Below the pieces are notes generated by a model. It had not been told where the DNA came from and ran no database searches. It saw nothing but the letters and a program-made list of their open reading frames with translations. Both the position numbers and the translations under genes were made by a program. Of a DNA stretch of 21,826 nucleotides, positions 1 through 6,301 are shown piece after piece. Source of the stretch: a virus; IMG/VR virus record IMGVR_UViG_3300048916_000025, positions 1 through 21,826 of that record; one strand, written 5' to 3'. Position 1 is the stretch's first letter; each line of letters opens with the position of its first letter.

Positions 1-141
1 CCACAGGTGCGCGGTGTAGTTGAAGGTTGTTACGTCTGATTCGGTAGGTACTGGCTTGGGTTTGTTTCTGGAGCGTTTGGTGGGGATGAATATCAGGTTG
101 TCCATTGCGATTTGAGTGATGCTTCGTCGCTGTTTAGCCAT
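1..141 (-). CDS. ninE: NinE-like protein, 5' part only (runs off left edge)
   Basis: The first 47 codons are visible. The protein starts MAKQRRSIT and contains a basic stretch ([11 protein letters not shown]) followed by [14 protein letters not shown]. This pattern is typical of NinE of P22-like phages; lambda NinE shares the TLLGYTA-like ending. The start ATG at 141 has a GAGGA ribosome site just upstream. It is the last gene seen on the left-going pR/nin operon. NinE has no established biochemical role. The C-terminus lies outside the window, so length and integrity cannot be judged. Confidence 0.75.
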   Translation of the reverse strand, partial: MAKQRRSITQIAMDNLIFIPTKRSRNKPKPVPTESDVTTFNYTAHLW

Positions 142-150
142 TTCGTATCC

Positions 151-321
151 TCATGATATTGCAGGGCATCCGTGAAGCACCCATTCAGCTATTAGATACC
201 AGCCCCATGGCGGGAAGAATATGCTGAATAGCGTCGACCAGAAGCCATTAGCCAGCACCGCACCAAGCACCCATGCGATAATTACGAGAAGCTCAGTTAA
301 AATCTCTGTTAGGTATTTCAT
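151..321 (-). CDS. Small hydrophobic (probable two-helix) membrane protein
   Basis: This is a 56-residue protein with a hydrophobic stretch at about residues 8-24 (LLVIIAWVLGAVLANGF) and a second at about 28-45 (FSIFFPPWGWYLIAEWVL), so it is probably a two-segment inner-membrane protein. The start chosen is the ATG at 321, which overlaps the ninB stop as ATGA and has GGAG upstream; an in-frame ATG at 348 lies inside ninB and lacks that support. It sits between ninB and ninE, where accessory genes commonly vary. No family is recognised and no function is assigned. Confidence 0.7.
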   Translation of the reverse strand: MKYLTEILTELLVIIAWVLGAVLANGFWSTLFSIFFPPWGWYLIAEWVLHGCPAIS

Positions 322-755
322 GCCGCATCTCCGAATCTGGCTTTCCACTCCAGTGCTAATCTGGCTTCGTCAGACCACTTAACATTCTTCTCGGTACCGA
401 ATGCCTGGATAAGCTCCAGAAGCTCTCCGAACTCACTGACGCGCATCTTGCTGGTTGACTGGCCTATCACCACGAATCCGTTTCCGGCGAGGTTAGGCAC
501 AACGTCCTGCTGCTTTAACGCCGCGGTGAAGATGCACTTCCAGCTTTCAGCATCCAGCCATCGACCATGCCATTCGACCTGCAAAGAGATATCGCGCAAA
601 GTGGCCCACAAACGTTTGTTCTGGACTGCTGAGCGAGTTCTTTCTGAGATGGTTACGATGATTGGCTTGTCGTAGGAGGGTAAAACTTGCTGTATGGCTT
701 GAATGGCGTTCTGCTGATGAATGGGGCTTCTTAGTTCAAACGTTAGTTTCCTCAC
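318..755 (-). CDS. ninB: NinB (Orf-type recombination mediator)
   Basis: The 145-residue protein matches lambda NinB/Orf (146 residues) in length and in characteristic stretches such as LRSPIHQQNAIQAIQQVLP, QVEWHGRWLDAESWKCIF and DVVPNLAGNGFVVIGQSTS. Family knowledge: Orf is a dimeric ssDNA-binding protein that can replace RecFOR in loading recombinase onto SSB-coated DNA. The start is GTG at 755, where the family's usual MKKLTFE begins; here it reads MRKLTFE. The upstream 54-codon ORF overlaps this start, so translational coupling is likely. Confidence 0.95.
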   Translation of the reverse strand: MRKLTFELRSPIHQQNAIQAIQQVLPSYDKPIIVTISERTRSAVQNKRLWATLRDISLQVEWHGRWLDAESWKCIFTAALKQQDVVPNLAGNGFVVIGQSTSKMRVSEFGELLELIQAFGTEKNVKWSDEARLALEWKARFGDAA

Positions 756-900
756 CCTTCACGCTCCTGTAATCGTCAAGTGCGGCTGCAATGGTTCCGA
801 TCGGGTCATGGTCTTGCCCGATAATCTCGTTTACGTTTTCATCTTCTTCCACATCGAAAAAGAATCGCAGGGCTAACATGATTTCTTCGTATGTACTCAT
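736..900 (-). CDS. Small acidic protein of unknown function, 54 aa
   Basis: ATG at 900 opens a 54-codon frame (MSTYEEIMLALRFFFDVEED... ending KGEETNV) that overlaps the start of ninB by 20 nt. The protein is acidic, with an amphipathic N-terminal helix and a conserved-looking DHDPIGTIAAALDDY segment. Small proteins of this look are common just upstream of ninB in lambdoid phages, but no function is known to me. It follows the next upstream gene with a 2-nt gap and overlaps ninB, so it is most likely translated as part of the operon. Confidence 0.65.
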   Translation of the reverse strand: MSTYEEIMLALRFFFDVEEDENVNEIIGQDHDPIGTIAAALDDYRSVKGEETNV

Positions 901-902
901 AC

Positions 903-1163
903 TCACTCCTTCACTTTGATTCCAGCGGCGCGGACCTTGCTGATAATGCTTTGCCGGCCATAGTGGTAATGATCAGTTGGGCTGTTCTCTTTTGGCATCG
1001 GGTAGAATGGTTCAGCTGGCGCATCAATCTCGATAGCTGCGCGAGATGCCTGCCATGCCGCCCATGAGAAGGTGAATAAGTTAACCCTGTCTTTAGGCGG
1101 CATTGAAATACTGTCATATCGAGAATGAAACCAATCTTCAAACTGCTTTCTTGATTCGTCCAT
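903..1163 (-). CDS. Hypothetical phage protein, 86 aa
   Basis: The protein starts MDESRKQFEDWFHSRY and includes a tryptophan-rich FTFSWAAWQASRAAIEI segment, a pattern seen in many accessory proteins of enterobacterial phages (N-terminus 'xxFExWF', then 'AWxAWQASR'). The ATG at 1163 is preferred because GGAGAGGA lies immediately upstream; the ATGs at 1175 and 1178 lie on or before that ribosome site. The C-terminal half is polar and ends IKVKE. The role is unknown. Confidence 0.65.
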   Translation of the reverse strand: MDESRKQFEDWFHSRYDSISMPPKDRVNLFTFSWAAWQASRAAIEIDAPAEPFYPMPKENSPTDHYHYGRQSIISKVRAAGIKVKE

Positions 1164-1174
1164 ATTCCTCTCCA

Positions 1175-1369
1175 TCAATGAACCTGCTCGCCAATTGTCA
1201 TCTTCACGCGCATTGTTCCGTCATCCCACTCGTGAAGCATCTCGGTCTTTCCTACGCTATCCAAATAGCCACGTACAAAGCTGAGGCAATAGTTAACTCT
1301 GTCTTCACCTGCTTCGTGCACTGCCATCATTGCTTCCTGAAATAACTTGTCTGCTTTCTTCTTGTTCAT
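1175..1369 (-). CDS. Hypothetical protein, 64 aa
   Basis: This is a short soluble protein beginning MNKKKADKLFQEAMMAVHEAG, predicted mostly helical, ending MTIGEQVH. The ATG at 1369 has GGAGAGGA at a suitable distance; the adjacent ATG at 1372 is too close to it. The 14-base segment around its ribosome site is repeated exactly upstream of the next gene. No family is recognised. It is one of several small genes between the helicase and ninB. Confidence 0.6.
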   Translation of the reverse strand: MNKKKADKLFQEAMMAVHEAGEDRVNYCLSFVRGYLDSVGKTEMLHEWDDGTMRVKMTIGEQVH

Positions 1370-1397
1370 CATTCCTCTCCATCAGCGTGCTGGAGTG

Positions 1398-1655
1398 TTA
1401 GTTGGCATCCTGGCGATAAATCATAATCACCAAGCCTGACTTTGTTGCTAGCTTAACCGTGTCGCCTGCGGTTATCTTGTCTAGATCGTAGGCCTCGTAT
1501 AATGCATTGACCGCTTTTTGCTTTTGGGAATCCTTACGTCGTTTATCCCATTGCTTTAGGGCGTTACTTACAACCCATTGGCCAGTTTTGAACATGATGT
1601 AGAGATATCCGATGAAGCAAAGGCCAATATTTAGCGCCGAAGATAGGTCTTTCAC
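1398..1655 (-). CDS. DUF4752-like small membrane-anchored protein
   Basis: The 85-residue protein has one N-terminal hydrophobic segment (about residues 9-22, IGLCFIGYLYIMFK), then a basic region (DKRRKDSQKQK) and a C-terminal domain KITAGDTVKLATKSGLVIMI. This arrangement resembles the DUF4752 family of enterobacterial prophages; that assignment is from memory and not tested. The start overlaps the end of the upstream winged-helix gene as ATGA. A single-pass protein with a cytoplasmic C-terminal domain is inferred. Confidence 0.6.
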   Translation of the reverse strand: MKDLSSALNIGLCFIGYLYIMFKTGQWVVSNALKQWDKRRKDSQKQKAVNALYEAYDLDKITAGDTVKLATKSGLVIMIYRQDAN

Positions 1656-2101
1656 GTTCTCACCTCTCTTAATGCCTTGTTGATAAATGCAGTCAGGGGG
1701 TTAGCTGCGCCGAAGTTAAACACTGGTTTCTTGCTGTATACCCATGCGTTCTTGTGGCACCAGTCACGATGAAGTTCACCGTTTTCATGAAGGTGCTTAA
1801 GCATCTTCGTAACGAGGCGCTTGTCGATTCCTGTTGAGGTAGATATCTCAACGGCCATCCCTGTTTCGTGCTCATCCAGATAGCGCAGAACAGCTTCTGT
1901 GCGTTCATGATGAAGCGATGCTAACCGGTAATACTTCACGCTCTTGCTGATGCGCTCAATCTCAATCTGACCGTCTGCGATAAGGTCACGCAGTAGCAGG
2001 TTGATATGTGATTTTTGGCATTTGAGGAGTTTTGCGAATTGTGGTGCTGAGGTGGGAATGTTTGTTTCAAGGTGGTTGAGTATTTTGTCTCGTGTGTTCA
2101 T
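1652..2101 (-). CDS. Tandem winged-helix DNA-binding protein
   Basis: The 149-residue protein appears to contain two helix-turn-helix/winged-helix units. The first is at about residues 4-60 ([21 protein letters not shown], then wing KSVKYYRL). The second is at about 66-125 ([21 protein letters not shown], then wing KNAWVY). The ATG overlaps the stop of the helicase gene, so it is coupled to replication genes. It could be a replication accessory or a transcriptional regulator; the sequence does not decide. It is not a lambda P-type helicase loader in length or composition. Confidence 0.7.
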   Translation of the reverse strand: MNTRDKILNHLETNIPTSAPQFAKLLKCQKSHINLLLRDLIADGQIEIERISKSVKYYRLASLHHERTEAVLRYLDEHETGMAVEISTSTGIDKRLVTKMLKHLHENGELHRDWCHKNAWVYSKKPVFNFGAANPLTAFINKALREVRT

Positions 2102-3471
2102 ACATCAGCTCCTGAATATCGCCGGCCTTTTTGTTGTGGCTGGCTTGCAGCGGTGCATTTCGCTCTGGCCTCAGTCTGGTCGCATCCAACAAAGTGACCA
2201 TTTCTGAATCCCTGATAAACAGTGCCCAGGGAACCAAAGCGGTTTTTCGTCACGATGATTTCTGCGTAAGGTGCAGCCGGGCTGTTTTCGTCATACACAG
2301 CCTCGCGATACAGCATGATGATTGAGTCTGCATCCTGCTCGATACTGCCTGAGTCGCGCAGGTCTGCGTTGGTTGGGCGTTTGTTGGGTCTCTTCTCGAC
2401 TTCTCGTGAAAGCTGGCTGAGCGATACGACGGGAGTTTTAAGCTCCTTCGCCATGGCCTTTAGGCTTCCTGAGATGTGAGCAACAGCCAGGTCATTTCGT
2501 TCTGCTTTTGGCTTCTGAATGAGTCCAAGGTAGTCAGCCATGATGAGCGACAGGTGAGGATTCTCCTGCTTCAGGCGTTCTGCGATCGACCTGATTTCCT
2601 CAACAGAAAGACGGCATGCATCCACAACCCAAACGTCGAGCCCGGCAAGGCGCTTCATGCCTTCAGCAACCCTACCCCATGCCTCGTCGTTCATTCGTGT
2701 TGGGTTTCTCAGTGAGCTAACCGACATCATCCCGGCACCGGCAATGCTTCGCTCAGCAATCTGCAGCGCGCTCATCTCCATAGAGAAAATCAGCACTCCG
2801 CGTTTTTGCTCTGAGTTAGGTAACGTGCGGCTTGCCACGCTTTCTGCCAACTTGAGAGAAAACTCCGTCTTACCCATGCCCGGTCGTGCGGCAACGATGA
2901 TCAGGTCTTCGGCGTTAATCCCGCCAAGGATTGCATCTAGCTCATCGATACCAGTCTTCAGGTTGTCTGACTCCTCACCGTTGCGCAGGCGCTTATCAAG
3001 CGTTTCTGTGTAATCGGTGATGATATCGCCAAGGTGCACAGGTTTAATCTCGTCACGTGGCTTCCTGATGGCTGAGAGGCGCTTTACCAGTTCGTCCATT
3101 GCCTGACCTGATGTATCGATGGTTCCGTTCTCGATAGGGTCACGCATTTCGCTAATCAACTGCAGTACCAAGCGGCGATGATAGTTATCGGAAACCATGC
3201 TGGCGTAGCCTTTCAGGTTTGCAGCGCTTGGGCATGACCTCGCAGTCATCATCACGGATGTGGCGTGCTCATCACCGCACTCCTCAGCGACCATTAGAGC
3301 GTCAATCAGGTTACGATTACGCGCTTGCTTGCAGATCACCTCAAAGGCTTTCCGGTAGAGCGGTATGGAGAATGCTTCCGGTTCAAGCGTTGCCAGAACG
3401 TCGCCAGCTGCAGGCGTTAACCCTCCCAGGAGAAGTCCGCCGATAACGCTGGCCTCGATATCCTGTCTCAT
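2098..3471 (-). CDS. 12: Replicative DnaB-family helicase (P22 gp12-like)
   Basis: The 457-residue protein has the same length class as P22 gp12. Residues about 1-130 form the DnaB N-terminal domain ([11 protein letters not shown]). The RecA-like C-terminal domain has Walker A ARPGMGKT at about 195-202, the catalytic Glu in FSMEMS (E232), Walker [11 protein letters not shown] (D313), and the H4-type loop [22 protein letters not shown] around 361-382. It is expected to be the hexameric 5'-3' helicase at the phage fork, replacing host DnaB, so no lambda P homologue is needed. It overlaps the initiator gene upstream and the winged-helix gene downstream. Confidence 0.95.
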   Translation of the reverse strand: MRQDIEASVIGGLLLGGLTPAAGDVLATLEPEAFSIPLYRKAFEVICKQARNRNLIDALMVAEECGDEHATSVMMTARSCPSAANLKGYASMVSDNYHRRLVLQLISEMRDPIENGTIDTSGQAMDELVKRLSAIRKPRDEIKPVHLGDIITDYTETLDKRLRNGEESDNLKTGIDELDAILGGINAEDLIIVAARPGMGKTEFSLKLAESVASRTLPNSEQKRGVLIFSMEMSALQIAERSIAGAGMMSVSSLRNPTRMNDEAWGRVAEGMKRLAGLDVWVVDACRLSVEEIRSIAERLKQENPHLSLIMADYLGLIQKPKAERNDLAVAHISGSLKAMAKELKTPVVSLSQLSREVEKRPNKRPTNADLRDSGSIEQDADSIIMLYREAVYDENSPAAPYAEIIVTKNRFGSLGTVYQGFRNGHFVGCDQTEARAKCTAASQPQQKGRRYSGADV

Positions 3472-4280
3472 AGCGTTCCCTCACGAATTGCGGTTAATAC
3501 TTTAGGCTGCAGCAGGTAATCAAACGTCGCCACCCATCCGCGGTCGTTATCGCCAAAGTGGAATGGCCTTGCAGCGGTCATGAACGCTTTCACGTATGCC
3601 CGGTAGCCGTCGATGTTTTTGGTAGCGAGAGAGTTAATCAGCTTCTTGAGTTTTCGCTGGCGCTCTGCGTTGGCTTCTACAGCGTGAGGTAATCTGTCGC
3701 CCACGATTTCATTGTAGGCTTCGAGATACTCGTTGTAGTTGATGCGAACAGTCTTTCTCTTTTCAGGTTTAACCAGTTCGCGGTCATCGCAAGATGACTG
3801 TGTGTTTTCTTTTCTTTCTTTCTTTTGAATATTGTCTTTTGTGTTTGACTGATTCGGTAAATACCCTTTTACCGAATTGGTAAAGGTTAGTTTTACCGAT
3901 TCGGTGAATGTTTTACCGATTCGGTTAACCTTCGTTTTCCACTCAGAAATATTCTTGTTCATCCCAACCTGACGACCTTCCTGAATGAGGATCCCCATCC
4001 TGATAAGCTCGTTTTTTGCTGTAGAACATTTGGTGGCAGCCATGCCAGTTAGTTCAGAAAATTGCTCGTTTCCGATCCAATCCATTTTCTTGTTGTAACC
4101 GTATGTCTTGCGCCATACAGCCATAACAATCAGTAGTTGATGTTGGGTTAGCCCGGAGAGCATGACAGCCTCCAGCAGTGTGTTTGCAGTCCGGGTGTAA
4201 CCATCGTCGAGTTCTGCCACACGATGCTCCACAACCTCGCCGGGAGGTTTGCGATAGTCTTCAAGTCTAGCGACGCCCAT
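3468..4280 (-). CDS. 18: Replication initiator (P22 gp18 / lambda O type)
   Basis: The 270-residue protein is close to P22 gp18 (about 271). Residues about 25-110 form the Phage_rep_O-type winged-helix domain ([19 protein letters not shown]... [23 protein letters not shown]). A polar linker at about 125-180 is encoded by the origin repeats, and the C-terminal part ends with [20 protein letters not shown], typical of helicase-contacting domains. It should bind the iterons inside its own gene and recruit the adjacent helicase. Start ATG 4280 overlaps the upstream small ORF; stop overlaps the helicase start as ATGA. Confidence 0.93.
   Translation of the reverse strand: MGVARLEDYRKPPGEVVEHRVAELDDGYTRTANTLLEAVMLSGLTQHQLLIVMAVWRKTYGYNKKMDWIGNEQFSELTGMAATKCSTAKNELIRMGILIQEGRQVGMNKNISEWKTKVNRIGKTFTESVKLTFTNSVKGYLPNQSNTKDNIQKKERKENTQSSCDDRELVKPEKRKTVRINYNEYLEAYNEIVGDRLPHAVEANAERQRKLKKLINSLATKNIDGYRAYVKAFMTAARPFHFGDNDRGWVATFDYLLQPKVLTAIREGTL
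3790..3928. other. Origin of replication inside gene 18 (four iterons plus AT-rich tract)
   Basis: Four near-identical palindromic 17-mers on the model TTTACCGATTCGGTAAA are seen at 3845-3861 (TTGACTGATTCGGTAAA), 3868-3884 (TTTACCGAATTGGTAAA), 3892-3908 (TTTACCGATTCGGTGAA) and 3912-3928 (TTTACCGATTCGGTTAA). Start-to-start spacings are 23, 24 and 20 bp, about two helical turns. On one side lies an asymmetric pyrimidine/AT-rich tract at about 3800-3842. This is the same architecture as lambda ori within gene O: initiator-binding iterons next to an easily melted tract. Confidence 0.88.
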
Positions 4281-4425
4281 TCTTCACTCCTGCTTTGGCT
4301 AGTCTGTAAACGCCAATAAGACGCTCTGCGAACGCCCGGTTATTGGCAGCTGTATTCACTAATCCTTCAGGTGAATCAGGGTGTCGAATCTCTTCTTTTT
4401 CCTGGTACTTTTTACGCTTTCGCAT
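4267..4425 (-). CDS. Small basic protein between cII and gene 18 (DUF2740-like)
   Basis: ATG at 4425 follows an AGGAGA-type ribosome site and opens 52 codons: MRKRKKYQEKEEIRHPDSPEG, then a helical NTAANNRAFAERLIGVYRLAKAG, ending NGRR. Its last codons overlap the start of gene 18 in another frame, giving coupling. Short proteins of this kind (I recall DUF2740, P22 orf48) sit at this exact site in P22-like phages. The function is unknown. The putative OOP promoter lies on the other strand across its start. Confidence 0.75.
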   Translation of the reverse strand: MRKRKKYQEKEEIRHPDSPEGLVNTAANNRAFAERLIGVYRLAKAGVKNGRR

Positions 4426-4437
4426 TAAAATATCTCC

Positions 4438-4509
4438 TGTTAGATGTGTTGACGTAACACAGTGACCTAAGCCCTAAACGAGTTACCGCTCGTTTGGGGT
4501 TTTTCTTTT
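4438..4509 (+). ncRNA. oop: OOP-like antisense RNA to the 3' end of cII
   Basis: A strong plus-strand terminator (4472-4509) lies at and across the 3' end of the minus-strand cII gene, pointing away from cII transcription. That is where lambda OOP RNA ends. A possible promoter is TAAAAT at 4426-4431 with TGGTAC 17 bp upstream at 4403-4408, which would give an RNA of about 70 nt, close to the 77 nt of lambda OOP. The terminator is clear; the promoter and start point are inferred. An antisense RNA here would promote processing of cII mRNA. Confidence 0.5.
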
Positions 4510-4766
4510 GTGAGATAACTAGCCAGCCGCTTTGTCAGCTCAGCCATTTCCTCGTCTTCGATTCCGTATTCCAGAACCGCCAGCATCATGCTCATGGTCT
4601 TGAAGAAGCTGTTCTTCTCCCTTCCCTTTGCCACCTTCATGCGGCAAATCTGTGCTTCGTCTACGCCGATAAGCTTTGAAAGCTTCGACTGACCAAACGC
4701 GGCGATCTTGTTAAGCAATGTTGATTCGATTTGCATTGCTTTCTTGCGATACATTGATTCTTCCAT
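4467..4766 (-). CDS. cII: CII transcriptional activator (P22 C1-type)
   Basis: The 99-residue protein aligns with lambda CII (97). Both have about 20 residues up to IESxLLNKIA, then the HTH KLSKLIGVDEAQICRMKVA and the tail SMMLAVLEYGIEDEEMAELTKRLASYLT. Family knowledge: a tetrameric activator of PRE, PI and PaQ that binds TTGC-N6-TTGC direct repeats and is degraded by FtsH. ATG 4766 reproduces the lambda length; the leader TAAGGGAAGTATTACAAATG also resembles lambda's. The recognition helix differs from lambda, and a short insertion (GREKNSFFKT) follows it. Confidence 0.92.
   Translation of the reverse strand: MEESMYRKKAMQIESTLLNKIAAFGQSKLSKLIGVDEAQICRMKVAKGREKNSFFKTMSMMLAVLEYGIEDEEMAELTKRLASYLTKEKPQTSGNSFRA
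4472..4509 (+). terminator. Intrinsic terminator (OOP-type)
   Basis: An 11-bp stem (4472-4482 with 4489-4499, one G-T wobble) with loop TTACCG is followed by TTTTTCTTTT on the plus strand. There is no T-run on the minus strand, so it does not serve the cII-18 operon. Confidence 0.85.
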
Positions 4767-4776
4767 TTGTAATACT
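4744..4776 (+). promoter_or_regulatory. Candidate CII-dependent promoter PRE
   Basis: TTGC-GATACA-TTGA at 4744-4757 is followed after 13 nt by AATACT at 4771-4776. In lambda PRE the CII site TTGC-N6-TTGC lies antisense to cII codons 4-8 and is followed after 13 nt by the -10. The position and spacing here are the same. The last repeat base is A instead of C. Transcription would run antisense through cro into cI. Confidence 0.6.
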
Positions 4777-4831
4777 TCCCTTAGTTAAATAGTTAGTTAC
4801 GCATCGGTTGATGCGATTTGAAGTTTGAGGT

Positions 4832-4845
4832 TCGCTTTTCAGCGA
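4832..4845 (-). promoter_or_regulatory. nutR boxB hairpin
   Basis: On the minus strand TCGCT-GAAA-AGCGA forms a 5-bp stem with a GAAA tetraloop, between cro and cII, where nutR lies in lambda. It is preceded by ACAACG...CTACG, which also precedes the matching hairpin in the pL leader. This is the expected RNA target of the N protein encoded at 6302. No good boxA consensus was found. Confidence 0.72.
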
Positions 4846-4877
4846 CGTAGGACGGAGAGTCCGTTGTGGGGTATTAC

Positions 4878-5102
4878 TTAAGCTGCCTGGTTCGGACGAG
4901 GAAACAGGTGAGGTAAATCAGGGCGAATCTCATAGGCCTTGATCTGCCCTCCAGTGGCGTTAACGATGGCGGATACTTTCTCTGGTGATACCAGGCCGCC
5001 TTTCAGCCATTTGTGTACAGCTGGCTGCGTTACACCACACTCGTCGGCGAGTCGCTTTTGACTACCGACAATTTGCAAGGCTCGTTGAATAACTAAATTC
5101 AT
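4878..5102 (-). CDS. cro: Cro repressor
   Basis: The 74-residue HTH protein is the first gene of the pR operon and diverges from cI. The helix-turn-helix is at about residues 12-36 (SQKRLADECGVTQPAVHKWLKGG), followed by VSPEKVSAIVNATGGQIKAYEIRPDLP, a YdaS/Cro-type layout. ATG 5102 has AAGAGG upstream. It should bind the OR and OL operators and repress cI transcription from PRM and later early transcription. Confidence 0.88.
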   Translation of the reverse strand: MNLVIQRALQIVGSQKRLADECGVTQPAVHKWLKGGLVSPEKVSAIVNATGGQIKAYEIRPDLPHLFPRPNQAA

Positions 5103-5135
5103 GAGTTTGCCTCTTGTGGTTATTGGACATAATTA

Positions 5136-5164
5136 ATCATAACTTAAGTTATCGAGCATGTCCA
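5136..5164 (-). promoter_or_regulatory. Promoter PR
   Basis: On the minus strand TGGACA (5159-5164) and TATGAT (5136-5141) are separated by exactly 17 bp and drive cro. OR1 (5139-5152) covers the spacer and -10, and OR2 (5164-5177) abuts the -35, so a bound repressor would block it. Confidence 0.8.
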
Positions 5165-5201
5165 TAACCATTGTTATTTTACTTTGCATAACCGTGGTTA
5201 T
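5139..5201. promoter_or_regulatory. OR operator region, three CI/Cro sites
   Basis: Three 14-bp palindromes on the model ATAAC-N4-GTTAT are present: ATAACTTAAGTTAT at 5139-5152, ATAACCATTGTTAT at 5164-5177 and ATAACCGTGGTTAT at 5188-5201. Start spacings are 25 and 24 bp. They fill the cro-cI interval, the first two overlapping PR and the third overlapping the likely PRM -10 (TATAAA at 5199-5204). Confidence 0.92.
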
Positions 5202-5213
5202 AAATTTGATGGC

Positions 5214-5927
5214 ATGAAAACATTCGCTGAAAGACTAAATGCCGCCATGAGTTCTGCGGGGCTTTCACAAGCTCAGCTGGCCGAAATGGTAGGTATATCG
5301 CAGCCTGCCATTCAGAAGATGTCCTCTGGTAAAACCAATGGGACGCGGAAGATGGTGGAGCTTGCTCACGCGCTTAAAGTAAGACCGGAGTGGTTAAGCT
5401 CTGGCATCGGCTCTATGCGCACGGATTCCAATGAATCCAACATTGCCCCTGAAAACTCGTGGGGTAGCATTGACGCCTGGGATAGTTCGACGCCGTTACC
5501 TAAGGATGAGGTGGAGATCCCTTACTTGAAAGACATTGAGTTCGCTTGTGGCAATGGAAGAATCACAGCAGAAGATCACAATGGGTTTAAGCTGCGTTTC
5601 TCGAAGGCCACTCTAAGAAAAGTTGGGGCTAATAGCGATGGTTCAGGAGTTTTGTGTTTCCCGGCAACGGGCGACAGCATGGAGCCAATCATACCTGATG
5701 GGACAACCGTTGCGATTGACACTAACAACAAACGCATTATCGACGGAAAGATTTACGCAATATCGCAGCCAGGGGCAGGCGAAGAGAGGTTAAAGCGGAT
5801 AAAGCAGCTTTACCGAAAGCCTGGAGGAAAGCTCACCATTCGGAGTTTCAATCGAGAGGATGAGGAGGCTGATGAATCAGAAGTTGAAATAATCGGCCGC
5901 GTATTCTGGTACTCAGTCTTACTCTAA
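5214..5927 (+). CDS. cI: CI prophage repressor (S24 self-cleaving)
   Basis: The 237-residue repressor has an N-terminal HTH at about residues 17-40 (LSQAQLAEMVGISQPAIQKM). Its C-terminal S24 peptidase domain has the cleavage site ACGNG (Cys112-Gly113, as in UmuD; most CI proteins use Ala-Gly), nucleophile S155 in GDSMEP and base K194 in RLKRIK. RecA-stimulated self-cleavage would induce the prophage. ATG 5214 is chosen because the HTH protein normally starts about there. The likely PRM -10 ends 10 bp upstream, so the PRM message would be nearly leaderless, as in lambda. An upstream in-frame TTG at 5184 lies within the operators. Confidence 0.95.
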   Translation: MKTFAERLNAAMSSAGLSQAQLAEMVGISQPAIQKMSSGKTNGTRKMVELAHALKVRPEWLSSGIGSMRTDSNESNIAPENSWGSIDAWDSSTPLPKDEVEIPYLKDIEFACGNGRITAEDHNGFKLRFSKATLRKVGANSDGSGVLCFPATGDSMEPIIPDGTTVAIDTNNKRIIDGKIYAISQPGAGEERLKRIKQLYRKPGGKLTIRSFNREDEEADESEVEIIGRVFWYSVLL

Positions 5928-5930
5928 TCA

Positions 5931-5954
5931 AAGCCCGCACATAGCGGGCTTTTT
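5931..5954 (+). terminator. Intrinsic terminator after cI
   Basis: Stem AAGCCCGC/GCGGGCTT (5931-5938 with 5944-5951), loop ACATA, followed by T's; it starts 4 nt after the cI stop. Confidence 0.88.
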
Positions 5955-6059
5955 AGTGCCCACAACACCAAACCCCACCCCAAAAATAACCTTCAAGACA
6001 AAATTTACAAAACTAAATTCCTTTAGTTATCGCACAGTTATAACTTTTTAACACCAATT

Positions 6060-6098
6060 ATAAATAAAGTTATTGCACCACATCATAACCTAAGTTAT
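6060..6098. promoter_or_regulatory. OL operator region (two clear sites)
   Basis: ATAACCTAAGTTAT at 6085-6098 is a full operator. ATAAATAAAGTTAT at 6060-6073 matches in its right half and mostly in its left half. The 25-bp spacing equals that at OR. A third site further upstream (around 6036-6053) is at best degenerate. An additional perfect inverted repeat AACTAAA-TTCC-TTTAGTT lies at 6011-6028. Confidence 0.8.
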
Positions 6099-6101
6099 CT
6101 T
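6073..6101 (+). promoter_or_regulatory. Promoter PL
   Basis: TTGCAC (6073-6078), a 17-bp spacer and TATCTT (6096-6101) give a promoter read toward N. The operator at 6085-6098 lies in its spacer and -10. Confidence 0.68.
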
Positions 6102-6169
6102 TAAGCCATCAACACGGAGCACTACTCACCAGGACGGTGAACATACAACGATTCAGAGATGAATCTACG

Positions 6170-6183
6170 AGGCTGAAAAGCCT
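6170..6183 (+). promoter_or_regulatory. nutL boxB hairpin
   Basis: AGGCT-GAAA-AGCCT forms a 5-bp stem with a GAAA loop about 60 nt downstream of the predicted PL start. It shares the loop, stem length, T-A closing pair and preceding CTACG with the nutR hairpin. A shorter GCT-GAAA-AGC element lies at 6209-6218, and a hairpin CTGGTT-GGC-AACCAG at 6255-6269 stands just before the N ribosome site. Confidence 0.72.
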
Positions 6184-6301
6184 AACAACCAAAGTGAACT
6201 TTGGGATTGCTGAAAAGCTGAAAGGAGCCGTAGCCATCGGCATTGAGGCCAGCACTGGTTGGCAACCAGCGGCAATCAACAAAGTTCATCAGGAGGTCAC
6301 T

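Noticed and set aside
4448-4480. TTGACG at 4448 as -35 of the OOP promoter
   Set aside because: The -10 at 17-bp spacing would fall inside the terminator stem, leaving no transcript.
4721-4734. TTGATTCGATTTGC as the main CII site of PRE
   Set aside because: The spacing of repeats is right, but the site at 4744-4757 matches the lambda position relative to the cII start and -10 exactly; this one is 23 bp too far into the gene.
4800-4815. CGCATC-GGTT-GATGCG hairpin as an intrinsic terminator between cro and cII
   Set aside because: It is a perfect 6-bp hairpin but has no T-run on either strand. It may be a structure near nutR/tR1 only.
5184-5213. Upstream TTG start for cI
   Set aside because: It would lie within the operator region and add residues not seen before the HTH in this family.
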